Part shown: positions 1 to 5,425 of the stretch, in pieces
How positions within the stretch are numbered: position 1 is the first letter of the stretch
How the letters are laid out: each line of letters begins with the position of its first letter
NCBI GenBank assembly: GCA_045594025.1
Contig: JAZNXS010000019.1
Span: 1 to 17,207 of the forward strand
Length of the DNA: 17,207 nt
Source: Scatosoma sp045594025
GTDB taxonomy: Bacteria > Bacillota > Clostridia > Christensenellales > Borkfalkiaceae
Reading direction: 5' to 3'
Position numbers and translations under genes: made by a program
Notes under the pieces: generated by a model
Database searches by the model: none
What the model was told of the DNA's origin: nothing
The model's input: only the letters and a program-made list of their open reading frames with translations

Positions 1-34
1 GGTTTGTGTATTTGATTTTTGTTAGCGTTGCCAA
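1..34 (-). CDS. relaxase (MobA/VirD2-type) N-terminus, partial, predicted
   Basis: Only the first 11 codons are in the window, so the product is inferred mainly from position. Reading leftward, a TTG at 34-32 is preceded by AAAGGAG (48-42) with a 7-nt spacer. It opens a frame reading MATLTKIKYTN that continues past the left edge. The frame overlaps the 3' end of mobC by 13 nt. Mobilization modules usually have the relaxase gene immediately after or overlapping mobC, and a short basic/hydrophobic start of this kind is common in relaxases. The overlap suggests translational coupling. It could be a different mob gene, or the open frame could be chance, because no catalytic motif is visible. Confidence 0.45.
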   Translation of the reverse strand, partial: MATLTKIKYTN

Positions 35-348
35 TCTTTTGCTCCTTTCCGAGCAAGCTGTCGGAGTTCTTCATAGGTTTGCTGTAAAACCTCGTTCGCT
101 TCCGCGAGCGAAATCGCCTCAATTTTGCCGAGGTGCGCCAGCCTCGTCAGTTGGTTTAAGTTGTTCCCGATTCGCCGTAATTCGGCGAGCAACGGCGTCA
201 AATCGTCGATTACCGTGATGCGTTTACCCATGGCGCACGCTATGAGATAATCGGTGCGGTTCATGCCTGCTTTTGTTGCTTTGGTTTCGATTGTCGTTAG
301 TTCTTTTTCGGTTACCCGAATGGGTATGGAAATGCTTCTTTTTCTCAA
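22..348 (-). CDS. mobC: MobC-like relaxosome accessory protein
   Basis: Plasmid/ICE mobilization protein of about 108 residues. It is expected to bind oriT DNA with the relaxase and help open the nic region. The N-terminal half has the ribbon-helix-helix-like pattern of the family (RVTEKEL..IE.KA.KAGMNRTDYL). The C-terminal half carries the highly recognisable MobC stretch LLAELRRIGNNLNQLTRLAH. The start chosen is TTG at 348 because a perfect AAGGAGG (363-357) lies 8 nt upstream. A longer frame opening with GTG at 393 would place that ribosome binding site inside the coding sequence and is less likely. The 3' end overlaps the predicted relaxase start. The upstream intergenic stretch is rich in dyad symmetry, as expected for oriT. 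Family assignment is confident; the exact start is likely. Confidence 0.88.
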   Translation of the reverse strand: MRKRSISIPIRVTEKELTTIETKATKAGMNRTDYLIACAMGKRITVIDDLTPLLAELRRIGNNLNQLTRLAHLGKIEAISLAEANEVLQQTYEELRQLARKGAKDWQR

Positions 349-400
349 ATAATAATCCTCCTTAAAATATATTTTTTGTCCAACTTTCGTCACTGTGGAC

Positions 401-504
401 GGTAGGGGTGCGGGCTACTCCCGCTTGATGTGCGTTGGCGGATAGCCACGCGCTCTGCTTGCCACAGCAAAGCTGTGAAATGGCCACAGCAAAGCTGTGA
501 AATG
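401..504. other. candidate oriT / structured intergenic region of the mobilization module
   Basis: The gap between the ATPase stop (593) and the mobC start (348) is dense in dyad symmetry. There is a 5-bp inverted repeat (GCGGG/CCCGC) at 410-424. An imperfect 7-bp stem follows at 432-451 (GCG-T-TGGC against GCCACGC, one bulge). The tandem palindromic repeat 461-504 comes after that. oriT usually lies directly upstream of mobC/mobA and consists of inverted repeats beside the nic site. No recognised nic-site consensus was identified, so the call rests on position and structure only. Confidence 0.35.
461..504. repeat. tandem duplication of a 22-bp palindromic unit
   Basis: Two identical 22-bp units lie head to tail at 461-482 and 483-504. 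Each contains the perfect hairpin CACAGC-AAA-GCTGTG followed by AAATG. Together they could form two short hairpins in either DNA or RNA. They sit between the ATPase and mobC genes within the candidate oriT region. They could be REP-like dispersed repeats, MobC/relaxase binding sites, or RNA-stabilising hairpins between two genes of one transcript. Confidence 0.8.
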
Positions 505-592
505 GGTAGCAGAAGAGTTCCTTATTGCGCCCTTATGCAGGGACGCAAGGGACGGAAAAAACGGAAGTTTTGCGGACACGGTTTTTTGCGTC

Positions 593-1612
593 TTATACGG
601 CACTTCCGTCACTTTCGTCGGCAGAAGGAAGGTACCATGTCTTGATATACCGTCTTCCGTTGCTCCGTCCGCTCGTGAAAAAGACGTCGTTTTCTTCCAG
701 TGTGTACCGCCATTTATTCATCAGTTGTTTGAGAACCTTCGGTGAAATATTTTTTCCAGAAAAAGAATTGAACTTTTCGGCAAGTTCGGTATTTCCGCCG
801 TCGAAAGATTGCAGTTGTTTCATCATCTCTATGAACAAAGTTATTTCTTCGGGTTGGGAGAGCGTGGGTTCTTCCAGGCTGTCGCCTTTGAGTTCCCACT
901 CGCAGTTTTCTTTTTTGAGTTGAATTTCAATTTCTCTGTTCTCAATATCTCGTCCCGTACAGAACAGCGTCGCGCCGTTTGCGTTGCGCTTGCTTTGGTC
1001 GAGAATGAACACTGCGTCCATCGCTCCACTGATTCCCGTCGTGCCAGAGAGCTTGTTCAACGGATAGCTATCGCCTTGCTTTCGCAAGTGGTGGACGAGC
1101 AACAGAGAAATTTTCAGGTCGTCTGCCAACGCTTTCAGCGTACGGACTTCTTCGTAGTCGTTTGCGTAAGAAGTTTCTACTCCGTTGTTGCGGACGATTT
1201 GAAAAGTGTCGATGATGACAAGGACTGTGTCGGGATGGTCCAACTTGAATTTGGAAATCTGCATACACAGCTCGTCGCCAATCGTGCCTGCTGCCGTCGC
1301 GAAGAAGAGCGAGGTAGGGACTTCGTTTGTGAGTCGGTTGAGTCGGTCTTGCAATCTTGATTGAGAATCTTCCAGTGCAAGGTAAAGTACGGTGCCTTGT
1401 TTGGTAGGGAGATTCCAGATAGGCTCACCTTTTGCAACTTGCAAGGCAAGAAGTAGGACCATCCAAGACTTTCCGACCTTCGGTGCGCCGCCGAGCATAG
1501 AGATGCCCTCGGGTAGTAATGTTTCCACACAAAAACTGCGCTTGGGCAGCCTTGCATCCATCAATGTTTCGCCGTCGATTACGGCAAGTCTTTTTACGTT
1601 TTGTACAGTCAT
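593..1612 (-). CDS. AAA/RecA-fold ATPase, RepA/DnaB-like (mobile-element replication helicase)
   Basis: A 339-residue P-loop ATPase of the AAA_25/RepA-like group found on plasmids and integrative elements, probably a hexameric replicative helicase or related DNA-processing ATPase. Visible motifs are Walker A GGAPKVGKS (41-49), Walker B LVIID (131-135), a sensor-like LLLVHH segment (170-175) and SGTTGISGAMDAVF (189-202). The C-terminal 80 residues resemble the winged-helix tail common in these proteins (KVLKQLMNKW... TSGRSNGRRYIKTWYL). The start is ATG 1612, with AGGAGG (1624-1619) 6 nt upstream; an upstream in-frame ATG at 1648 lacks such a site. A promoter at 1936-1908 would give a leader of about 290 nt. 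It is presumably co-transcribed with mobC and the relaxase. Motifs are unambiguous, but the exact biochemical role (helicase or initiator) is inferred. Confidence 0.85.
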   Translation of the reverse strand: MTVQNVKRLAVIDGETLMDARLPKRSFCVETLLPEGISMLGGAPKVGKSWMVLLLALQVAKGEPIWNLPTKQGTVLYLALEDSQSRLQDRLNRLTNEVPTSLFFATAAGTIGDELCMQISKFKLDHPDTVLVIIDTFQIVRNNGVETSYANDYEEVRTLKALADDLKISLLLVHHLRKQGDSYPLNKLSGTTGISGAMDAVFILDQSKRNANGATLFCTGRDIENREIEIQLKKENCEWELKGDSLEEPTLSQPEEITLFIEMMKQLQSFDGGNTELAEKFNSFSGKNISPKVLKQLMNKWRYTLEENDVFFTSGRSNGRRYIKTWYLPSADESDGSAV

Positions 1613-1647
1613 GTTTTTCCTCCTGATTTTGTTTTTCGTTTTGTACA
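1597..1647. repeat. 11-bp direct repeat flanking the ATPase start
   Basis: CGTTTTGTACA occurs at 1597-1607 (inside the first codons of the ATPase gene) and at 1637-1647, exactly 40 bp apart. The pair brackets the ribosome binding site and start codon. TGTACA is itself palindromic. It could be an autoregulatory protein site or initiator-binding iterons, or coincidence in a T-rich stretch. Confidence 0.45.
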
Positions 1648-1736
1648 ACGTGCCATTTCATTTTTAGTTTAGAGATCTTGTGTTACAAGGGGCATCATCT
1701 TCACTGTTTGGATTTTTTGTGAATGTAAAAATAAAG

Positions 1737-1841
1737 AAAGACGCGTACCCACACATACGCTCACGGCAACCAAACAAAGCGAACGATTGACGTTCGCTAA
1801 AGCTGGATGCACGTGCTTGTATGTTATAAATACGCGTCTTT
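1737..1841 (-). other. large structured element in the ATPase leader (RNA or DNA cruciform)
   Basis: Nested inverted repeats span 105 nt. The outer arm AAAGACGCGTA (1737-1747) pairs with TACGCGTCTTT (1831-1841), 11 bp perfect. The middle arm ACATAC (1753-1758) pairs with GTATGT (1819-1824). A further CACG (1762-1765)/CGTG (1812-1815) is possible. The apical hairpin is AGCGAACG (1778-1785)/CGTTCGCT (1791-1798) with a 5-nt loop. On the minus strand the structure follows the promoter at 1936-1908 and is succeeded by a T-rich tract (about 1736-1727), so it could act as an attenuator, a stable leader RNA, or part of an antisense-controlled replication region. As DNA it could be an origin-type cruciform. 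No known RNA family was recognised. Confidence 0.5.
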
Positions 1842-1884
1842 ATATCTTTGGTGTAGTAGCACTTACATTTATTTGATTTTTGTG

Positions 1885-1925
1885 CTAACGAAAACGTTAG
1901 TATATTTATTTTAACACAGCGTTAG
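1885..1925. promoter_or_regulatory. CGTTAG operator-like motifs over the mobilization-module promoter
   Basis: CTAACG (1885-1890), a 4-nt A loop, and CGTTAG (1895-1900) form a perfect 16-bp dyad at the predicted transcription start. A third copy, CGTTAG, lies at 1920-1925 inside the -35/-10 spacer. A repressor bound here would block the minus-strand promoter. The dyad alone could instead be a short 5' hairpin in the transcript. Confidence 0.4.
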
Positions 1926-1936
1926 GGGTGTGTCAA
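1908..1936 (-). promoter_or_regulatory. sigma-70-type promoter for the ATPase-mobC-relaxase operon
   Basis: On the minus strand, TTGACA (1936-1931, perfect -35) is followed by a 17-bp spacer and TAAAAT (1913-1908, one mismatch from consensus -10). It points leftward toward the ATPase gene. The predicted start near 1901 gives a leader of about 290 nt containing the structured element at 1737-1841. Confidence 0.75.
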
Positions 1937-2203
1937 CGCGAATAGAACAGAAACTTTTGTCTTGTTTTGGCTTTGTTTGTCGAATAATGTATTTAAGCAT
2001 TTGAAGAATATCCATTCACTATGGATTGAGTAAAAAGTGAAGGGTTGAACGGGATTATTTTCAATTTTTTCAAAAATCCTCTTGCAATATTTTTTAAATA
2101 GAGTTACAATGCGACACATTTAGTAGGGGCAAGTACGAGTTGAATATAAAAAATCAAAGATTTAACGAGGTGAAATTTATACATTTCGAAAGTTTGAAGA
2201 CAT
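1937..2203. other. gene-free AT-rich spacer between the mobile module and the AraC region
   Basis: No reading frame here has a ribosome binding site, recognisable motif or plausible length. A 65-codon minus-strand frame exists (1922-2119) but lacks a ribosome binding site and overlaps the promoter. By eye the stretch is clearly more AT-rich than the ATPase gene. The mobile-element boundary may lie within it, but no attachment-site repeat was found. Confidence 0.5.
2082..2110 (+). promoter_or_regulatory. possible orphan promoter
   Basis: TTGCAA (2082-2087), a 17-bp spacer and TACAAT (2105-2110) form a passable sigma-70 promoter pointing right. No gene follows on the plus strand before 3562, and the AraC gene is on the opposite strand. 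It may be a relic, drive a small RNA, or be chance in AT-rich DNA. Confidence 0.22.
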
Positions 2204-2234
2204 AAAAAAATCCGACTGAGTCAACTCAGTCGGA
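2204..2234 (-). terminator. intrinsic terminator for the AraC-family gene
   Basis: A perfect dyad, TCCGACTGAGT (2211-2221) and ACTCAGTCGGA (2224-2234), gives a 10-bp stem with a TCAA-type loop. On the minus strand the stem is followed directly by seven T residues (complement of 2210-2204), the classic rho-independent arrangement. The plus-strand side has no T tract, so it is unidirectional. It lies 186 nt beyond the AraC stop codon. Confidence 0.85.
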
Positions 2235-2419
2235 AGTGCGTGTTATATGAAGCTCAATCCATGGAGGATAGATAAAAGTGATAGGGTTACCTTTTCTGCG
2301 AAAAAAGAAGCAACGGCACAAAAATCATCTGCCAATAGCAAAAAAGGTGATAATATCATTTAGATAGGGGGCTTCAGTTCCGCAAAATTTGCTGATGAGA
2401 ACGAAACGTTATTCTGTTG
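2235..2419. other. 3' untranslated stretch of the AraC gene, nothing recognised
   Basis: This is the interval between the AraC stop codon and its terminator. No open frame with a ribosome binding site, tRNA-like fold or known element was seen. It would be transcribed as a long 3' UTR, or may contain remnants of a lost short gene. Confidence 0.4.
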
Positions 2420-3271
2420 TTAAATAGGGTTATGAGTTTCGCTTGTGCGTATCGAATTTGGCGTAACGTGAAAGTGTTTTTTGAATAATTGATAAAAATA
2501 AACTCTATTTGTTATGCCAATCAGTTCGCATATTTTTTCTATGGAATACGTAGTGGTCTGCAATAAAGAATAAGCGTAAATCATTTTTTGTTTATTAAAA
2601 TAATCCGTCATTGTCATGCCAATATATTTTTTGAAAGAGCGTCTTAAATAATCTTTGCTATATGCGAAGTGGGATATGATTTGCGACAATTCAACGGTTA
2701 AGTTTTCATGTGCGTTCAACATAGACAAAAGTCTTGTCAGCCACGTCGGATAATTATGCGATTTTTGTAAATTATGTTCAAGAATTAAATTGATAATGAA
2801 AGAGGTTAATGCTTTCATTGTAATGTCATAATTCTTATCGTCTGGTGATGCGTCTAACAAGGGAACAAAATTTTCAATTCTTGTCATCTGTTCTATACAT
2901 AAAGAAAACTGCAAATGATAATGCCCGTTTAATAAATCTTCATAGAAATCGGGATGGTAAAAGGCACAAAATTCTTTGAAATAATCAAGGTCGATTAAAA
3001 TATCTCGATGTAAAAACTTTTCATTATCCGCCGCAAGAAATTGATGCGCGTCTTTTGGCGTCATAAAAAAGGCATCACCTATACGTATTTTGGATTGTTG
3101 CCCGTTGAGTACATGACAACAAGAACCTTCAAAAACATAGAAAAATTCGATAAACTCATGTCGATGCAAACGAACGGTTTCATATTCAATGATTTGCGAA
3201 AAAATAGGCCTTTTTTCTGAGAGATGGAAGCTGGATGGAAAAGTTATTATTTCTTCTGATAAATTATTCAT
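2420..3271 (-). CDS. AraC/XylS-family transcriptional regulator with cupin sensor domain
   Basis: A 283-residue regulator that probably senses a sugar or glycan fragment and activates the divergent surface/transport operon. The N-terminal part (about 30-95) is a cupin-like ligand pocket (HRHEFIEFFYVFEGS... GDAFFMTPKDAHQF). The C-terminal part (about 185-275) is the double helix-turn-helix of the family, with the signature LRRSFKKYIGMTMTDYFNKQ and IGITNRVYFYQLFKKHFHVTP (residues 250-270). ATG 3271 is chosen because AGGAG (3283-3279) lies 7 nt upstream. The adjacent ATG at 3274 is less well spaced, and a still longer frame from 3319 would begin upstream of the predicted promoter elements. Repeated GGTCGTTTT motifs in the divergent intergenic region are its likely operators. 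The ligand is unknown. Confidence 0.92.
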   Translation of the reverse strand: MNNLSEEIITFPSSFHLSEKRPIFSQIIEYETVRLHRHEFIEFFYVFEGSCCHVLNGQQSKIRIGDAFFMTPKDAHQFLAADNEKFLHRDILIDLDYFKEFCAFYHPDFYEDLLNGHYHLQFSLCIEQMTRIENFVPLLDASPDDKNYDITMKALTSFIINLILEHNLQKSHNYPTWLTRLLSMLNAHENLTVELSQIISHFAYSKDYLRRSFKKYIGMTMTDYFNKQKMIYAYSLLQTTTYSIEKICELIGITNRVYFYQLFKKHFHVTPNSIRTSETHNPI

Positions 3272-3290
3272 CATTTTTCTCCTTGTTTTT

Positions 3291-3319
3291 AATATAGCAT
3301 AAAAACCCAAAAAAAACAA
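3291..3319 (-). promoter_or_regulatory. predicted promoter of the AraC-family gene
   Basis: On the minus strand, TTGTTT (3319-3314), a 17-bp spacer and TGC-TATATT (3299-3291, an extended -10) lie just upstream of the AraC gene. The predicted start (about 3284) falls immediately before the ribosome binding site, giving a very short leader. That closeness lowers confidence. Confidence 0.4.
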
Positions 3320-3335
3320 GCCTTTTTGAAAAAAT

Positions 3336-3444
3336 GGTCGTTTTTGTATAATATTGGTCGTTTTGGAATATTTTCTAAAAAGTAGCGTTTTTTCGCGGTT
3401 ATTGATAAAAAAATCAAAAAGTTATGATAGCGGTAGGTCGTTTT
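3336..3444 (+). promoter_or_regulatory. GGTCGTTTT operator array (predicted AraC-type sites)
   Basis: Three exact copies of GGTCGTTTT lie at 3336-3344, 3356-3364 and 3436-3444, all in the same orientation and offset by 20 and 80 bp. The first two are a direct-repeat pair two helical turns apart, typical for an AraC-family dimer. The third lies 27 bp upstream of the -35 box of the operon promoter. Partial variants occur at about 3382 (TAGCGTTTTTT) and 3458 (TGTCGTTAG). The placement fits both autoregulation of the regulator and activation of the operon. Binding is inferred. Confidence 0.65.
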
Positions 3445-3471
3445 AGCTTACAAAGATGTCGTTAGAGAGAA

Positions 3472-3500
3472 TTGTCAAAGACAAAGGAAAGAATTATAAT
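3472..3500 (+). promoter_or_regulatory. sigma-70-type promoter of the surface/transport operon
   Basis: TTGTCA (3472-3477, one mismatch) is followed by a 17-bp spacer and a perfect TATAAT (3495-3500). A second TATAAT lies at 3506-3511. The predicted start near 3507 leaves a leader of about 55 nt before the first lipoprotein. No other convincing promoter was seen between the downstream genes, so it probably drives the whole operon. Confidence 0.75.
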
Positions 3501-3561
3501 AGTGATATAATACAAGTATAGTAGCTTGTGTTTGAATAAAAAGAAGGAGGATTTATGGTTT

Positions 3562-5406
3562 ATGATAAAGAAAAAGCTCTTGAAAGCGATAACGTGTATT
3601 TGTAGTTGTCTATTTTTATGTGGCGTAGCTCTTTTCGTAAGCGGATGTGAATCTGAAGGCAATCAGAGTTCGATAGAGGAAGGACAAACTTCCTATACGG
3701 TAAAATTTGAACTGTGTACTGAATTGCAGACAAATAAGATTAAAGATAGAAAGGTGCAAGACGGTCAAACGGTCGACGAACCGAATGTAGCAATTCGCGG
3801 AGATAATCCTAAAAATTTGCAAATTGTAGGGTGGTATACCGATCCGGAATACCTTACGCAATGGGATTTCGATTTTGACTTGGTAAGCTCCGATATAACT
3901 TTATATGCAAAATGGGAAGGACGCTTTGCGGTAGATTTCTATTTGGGAGAAAAAACGTCGCCCATCGCAACGTCCTTGATTAAAGACGGCAGAAAAGCAG
4001 AGCCTTGCGAAGATAAATGCTACGGCTATGACGTAATAGGCTATTTTACTTCGCCCGATTACACCGAGGCATTTGATTTTGAGCAGCCGATTACACAAAA
4101 TACGAAAGTTTATATTCAAGTAAAAGATTATTTGTATTATGATGCAACCTCTATCAGCAATGGCTTTGCGGCGTTTGCAGGGGCGGGCGGTTCTAGCGGT
4201 AGCCCGACGGCAGGCAGTATTGCTTATGAGGAAAAAGACGGCGAAAGCTATACGCGTGTAGATTTTGGTTACAGTAATTCAGCCGACCCTTACATCGCGG
4301 TAGAATATACGGACGTGGATATTCGCAAATCACAGTCGATAGAGGTAACCTTTAAAAATCTTGGCGATGCTTACCAAATGGCGATTTTGTGGGTTGCAAA
4401 AGATGAATTCGGTTACGTTGGCAAATCGGAATACAGTGCGGAAAATTCCTATTATTACGACCTTGGCGCGTATAGAAATATGAGCGAAGATGACGAATGG
4501 GTAACGATTCGGTTTGATCTTGCAGATTTGACGTTAAATTGGAGAGAATCGACTTCGTTGTACAGCTTGCGGCTGCAATCCTGTTATAACAGCCACAACC
4601 CGACGGAAAATCCGAACACGCATTGTAATCCTGAAACAGTTCCTAACGTGATGCTAATCAAATCGATTAAAGGAGTTTACGACGAACGCTATGATTCTAC
4701 GAAATGCTTGGTAACTTATCATATGGGGAAAAATATTGCTACGCAACGTGTTTCCGAGGGTGAAAAGCTCGAAAGAAACGACGCTGTTTGTGTGGGATAT
4801 AAAGTGCTTGGATATTATCGTGATGCAGAGTTTAGCGAGCCTTACGATTTTAATAGCGCTGTAACGGAAGATATGGACCTCTACGTAAAAACGGAGAATT
4901 ATATTTATTTGGACGGCGCATCCATCGCAGGATTTACCTCGTATCCGCCTACGGATGGGAACGGGGAAGCCGGTTCGGTTACGCTTTCTGAAAACGGTGA
5001 ATATGCCGTAGCGGATTTTGGTTATGCGCTTGCACTTGCGGATTCTTACGTTGCTCTTGTAAACGTGCAAATAGATAGAATGGGTTGCAAAAAATTGCAG
5101 CTTACCATTAAAAATCTTGGCGGTGCAACGCAGTTTGCAATTTATTGGCAGGGCATTGACGTCAACGGCTATCAACAAAGCGGATGGAGTCCCAATCGAG
5201 TGATGTATTACGGATTCTCGGCAAATCAAAAAAATATGTCTGCCGATGGAGAATGGATTACGATTACTTTGGATTTAAGCGGAGTGGAAGACTGGAATAT
5301 GATGGAAACGATTACGGCGCTTCGTATTGAATCTGGATATAAGGCGACAAGCGAAACGGATCGTACCAACGTTTGGTATATCAAAGAAATCAAAGGGATT
5401 GCCTAA
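3562..5406 (+). CDS. surface lipoprotein with InlB-like repeats and duplicated beta-rich domain
   Basis: A 614-residue predicted lipoprotein. It has a basic start, a hydrophobic segment and a lipobox VSGC with the acylated Cys at residue 29. Three InlB/Listeria-Bacteroides-type repeats lie at about 45-118, 122-187 and 381-443, each ending with the typical hydrophobic GWY/GYF...DF...LYAKW-like pattern. Between and after them is a duplicated domain (about 190-375 and 446-613) with matching landmarks: VDFGY/ADFGY, FKNLGDAYQMAI/IKNLGGATQFAI, DDEWVTIRFDL/DGEWITITLDL and IKSIKG/IKEIKG. That domain looks like a jelly-roll carbohydrate-binding fold but was not assigned to a family. ATG 3562 is used (AAGGAGG 3544-3550, 11 nt away); a TTG at 3526 lies upstream of that site. 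As first gene of the operon, it is probably a glycan-binding or adhesion component. Function is inferred. Confidence 0.8.
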   Translation: MIKKKLLKAITCICSCLFLCGVALFVSGCESEGNQSSIEEGQTSYTVKFELCTELQTNKIKDRKVQDGQTVDEPNVAIRGDNPKNLQIVGWYTDPEYLTQWDFDFDLVSSDITLYAKWEGRFAVDFYLGEKTSPIATSLIKDGRKAEPCEDKCYGYDVIGYFTSPDYTEAFDFEQPITQNTKVYIQVKDYLYYDATSISNGFAAFAGAGGSSGSPTAGSIAYEEKDGESYTRVDFGYSNSADPYIAVEYTDVDIRKSQSIEVTFKNLGDAYQMAILWVAKDEFGYVGKSEYSAENSYYYDLGAYRNMSEDDEWVTIRFDLADLTLNWRESTSLYSLRLQSCYNSHNPTENPNTHCNPETVPNVMLIKSIKGVYDERYDSTKCLVTYHMGKNIATQRVSEGEKLERNDAVCVGYKVLGYYRDAEFSEPYDFNSAVTEDMDLYVKTENYIYLDGASIAGFTSYPPTDGNGEAGSVTLSENGEYAVADFGYALALADSYVALVNVQIDRMGCKKLQLTIKNLGGATQFAIYWQGIDVNGYQQSGWSPNRVMYYGFSANQKNMSADGEWITITLDLSGVEDWNMMETITALRIESGYKATSETDRTNVWYIKEIKGIA

Positions 5407-5425
5407 TTGCGCGGAGGAAAAGTGA

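Noticed and set aside
415..612. A 65-codon minus-strand frame between the ATPase and mobC genes
   Set aside because: It runs through the tandem palindromes and candidate oriT region, overlaps the ATPase 3' end, and has no ribosome binding site or domain.
9..1883. Exact 14-bp direct repeat TATTTGATTTTTGT at 9-22 and 1870-1883, considered as attachment sites
   Set aside because: The left copy lies within the predicted relaxase start codons and at the mobC stop, so it cannot be an element end. The sequence is AT-rich and low in complexity, so coincidence is likely.
1922..2119. A 65-codon minus-strand frame
   Set aside because: No ribosome binding site before its ATG, overlaps the -35 region of a strong promoter at its 3' end, and matches no family I recognise.
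2021..2289. Diverged similarity between 2021-2046 and 2261-2289, plus a 10-bp inverted match (ATGGATTGAG / CTCAATCCAT)
   Set aside because: Alignment needs several gaps and the stretch is A-rich and short. Not enough to claim a duplicated element or insertion-sequence ends.
3526..3561. Upstream TTG start for the first lipoprotein
   Set aside because: It lies upstream of the AAGGAGG site. Starting at ATG 3562 gives a normal signal peptide with basic N-terminus.
4654..5229. A 191-codon minus-strand frame opposite the first lipoprotein
   Set aside because: No motif or ribosome binding site; the plus-strand protein has a lipobox and duplicated domains, so this is a shadow frame.
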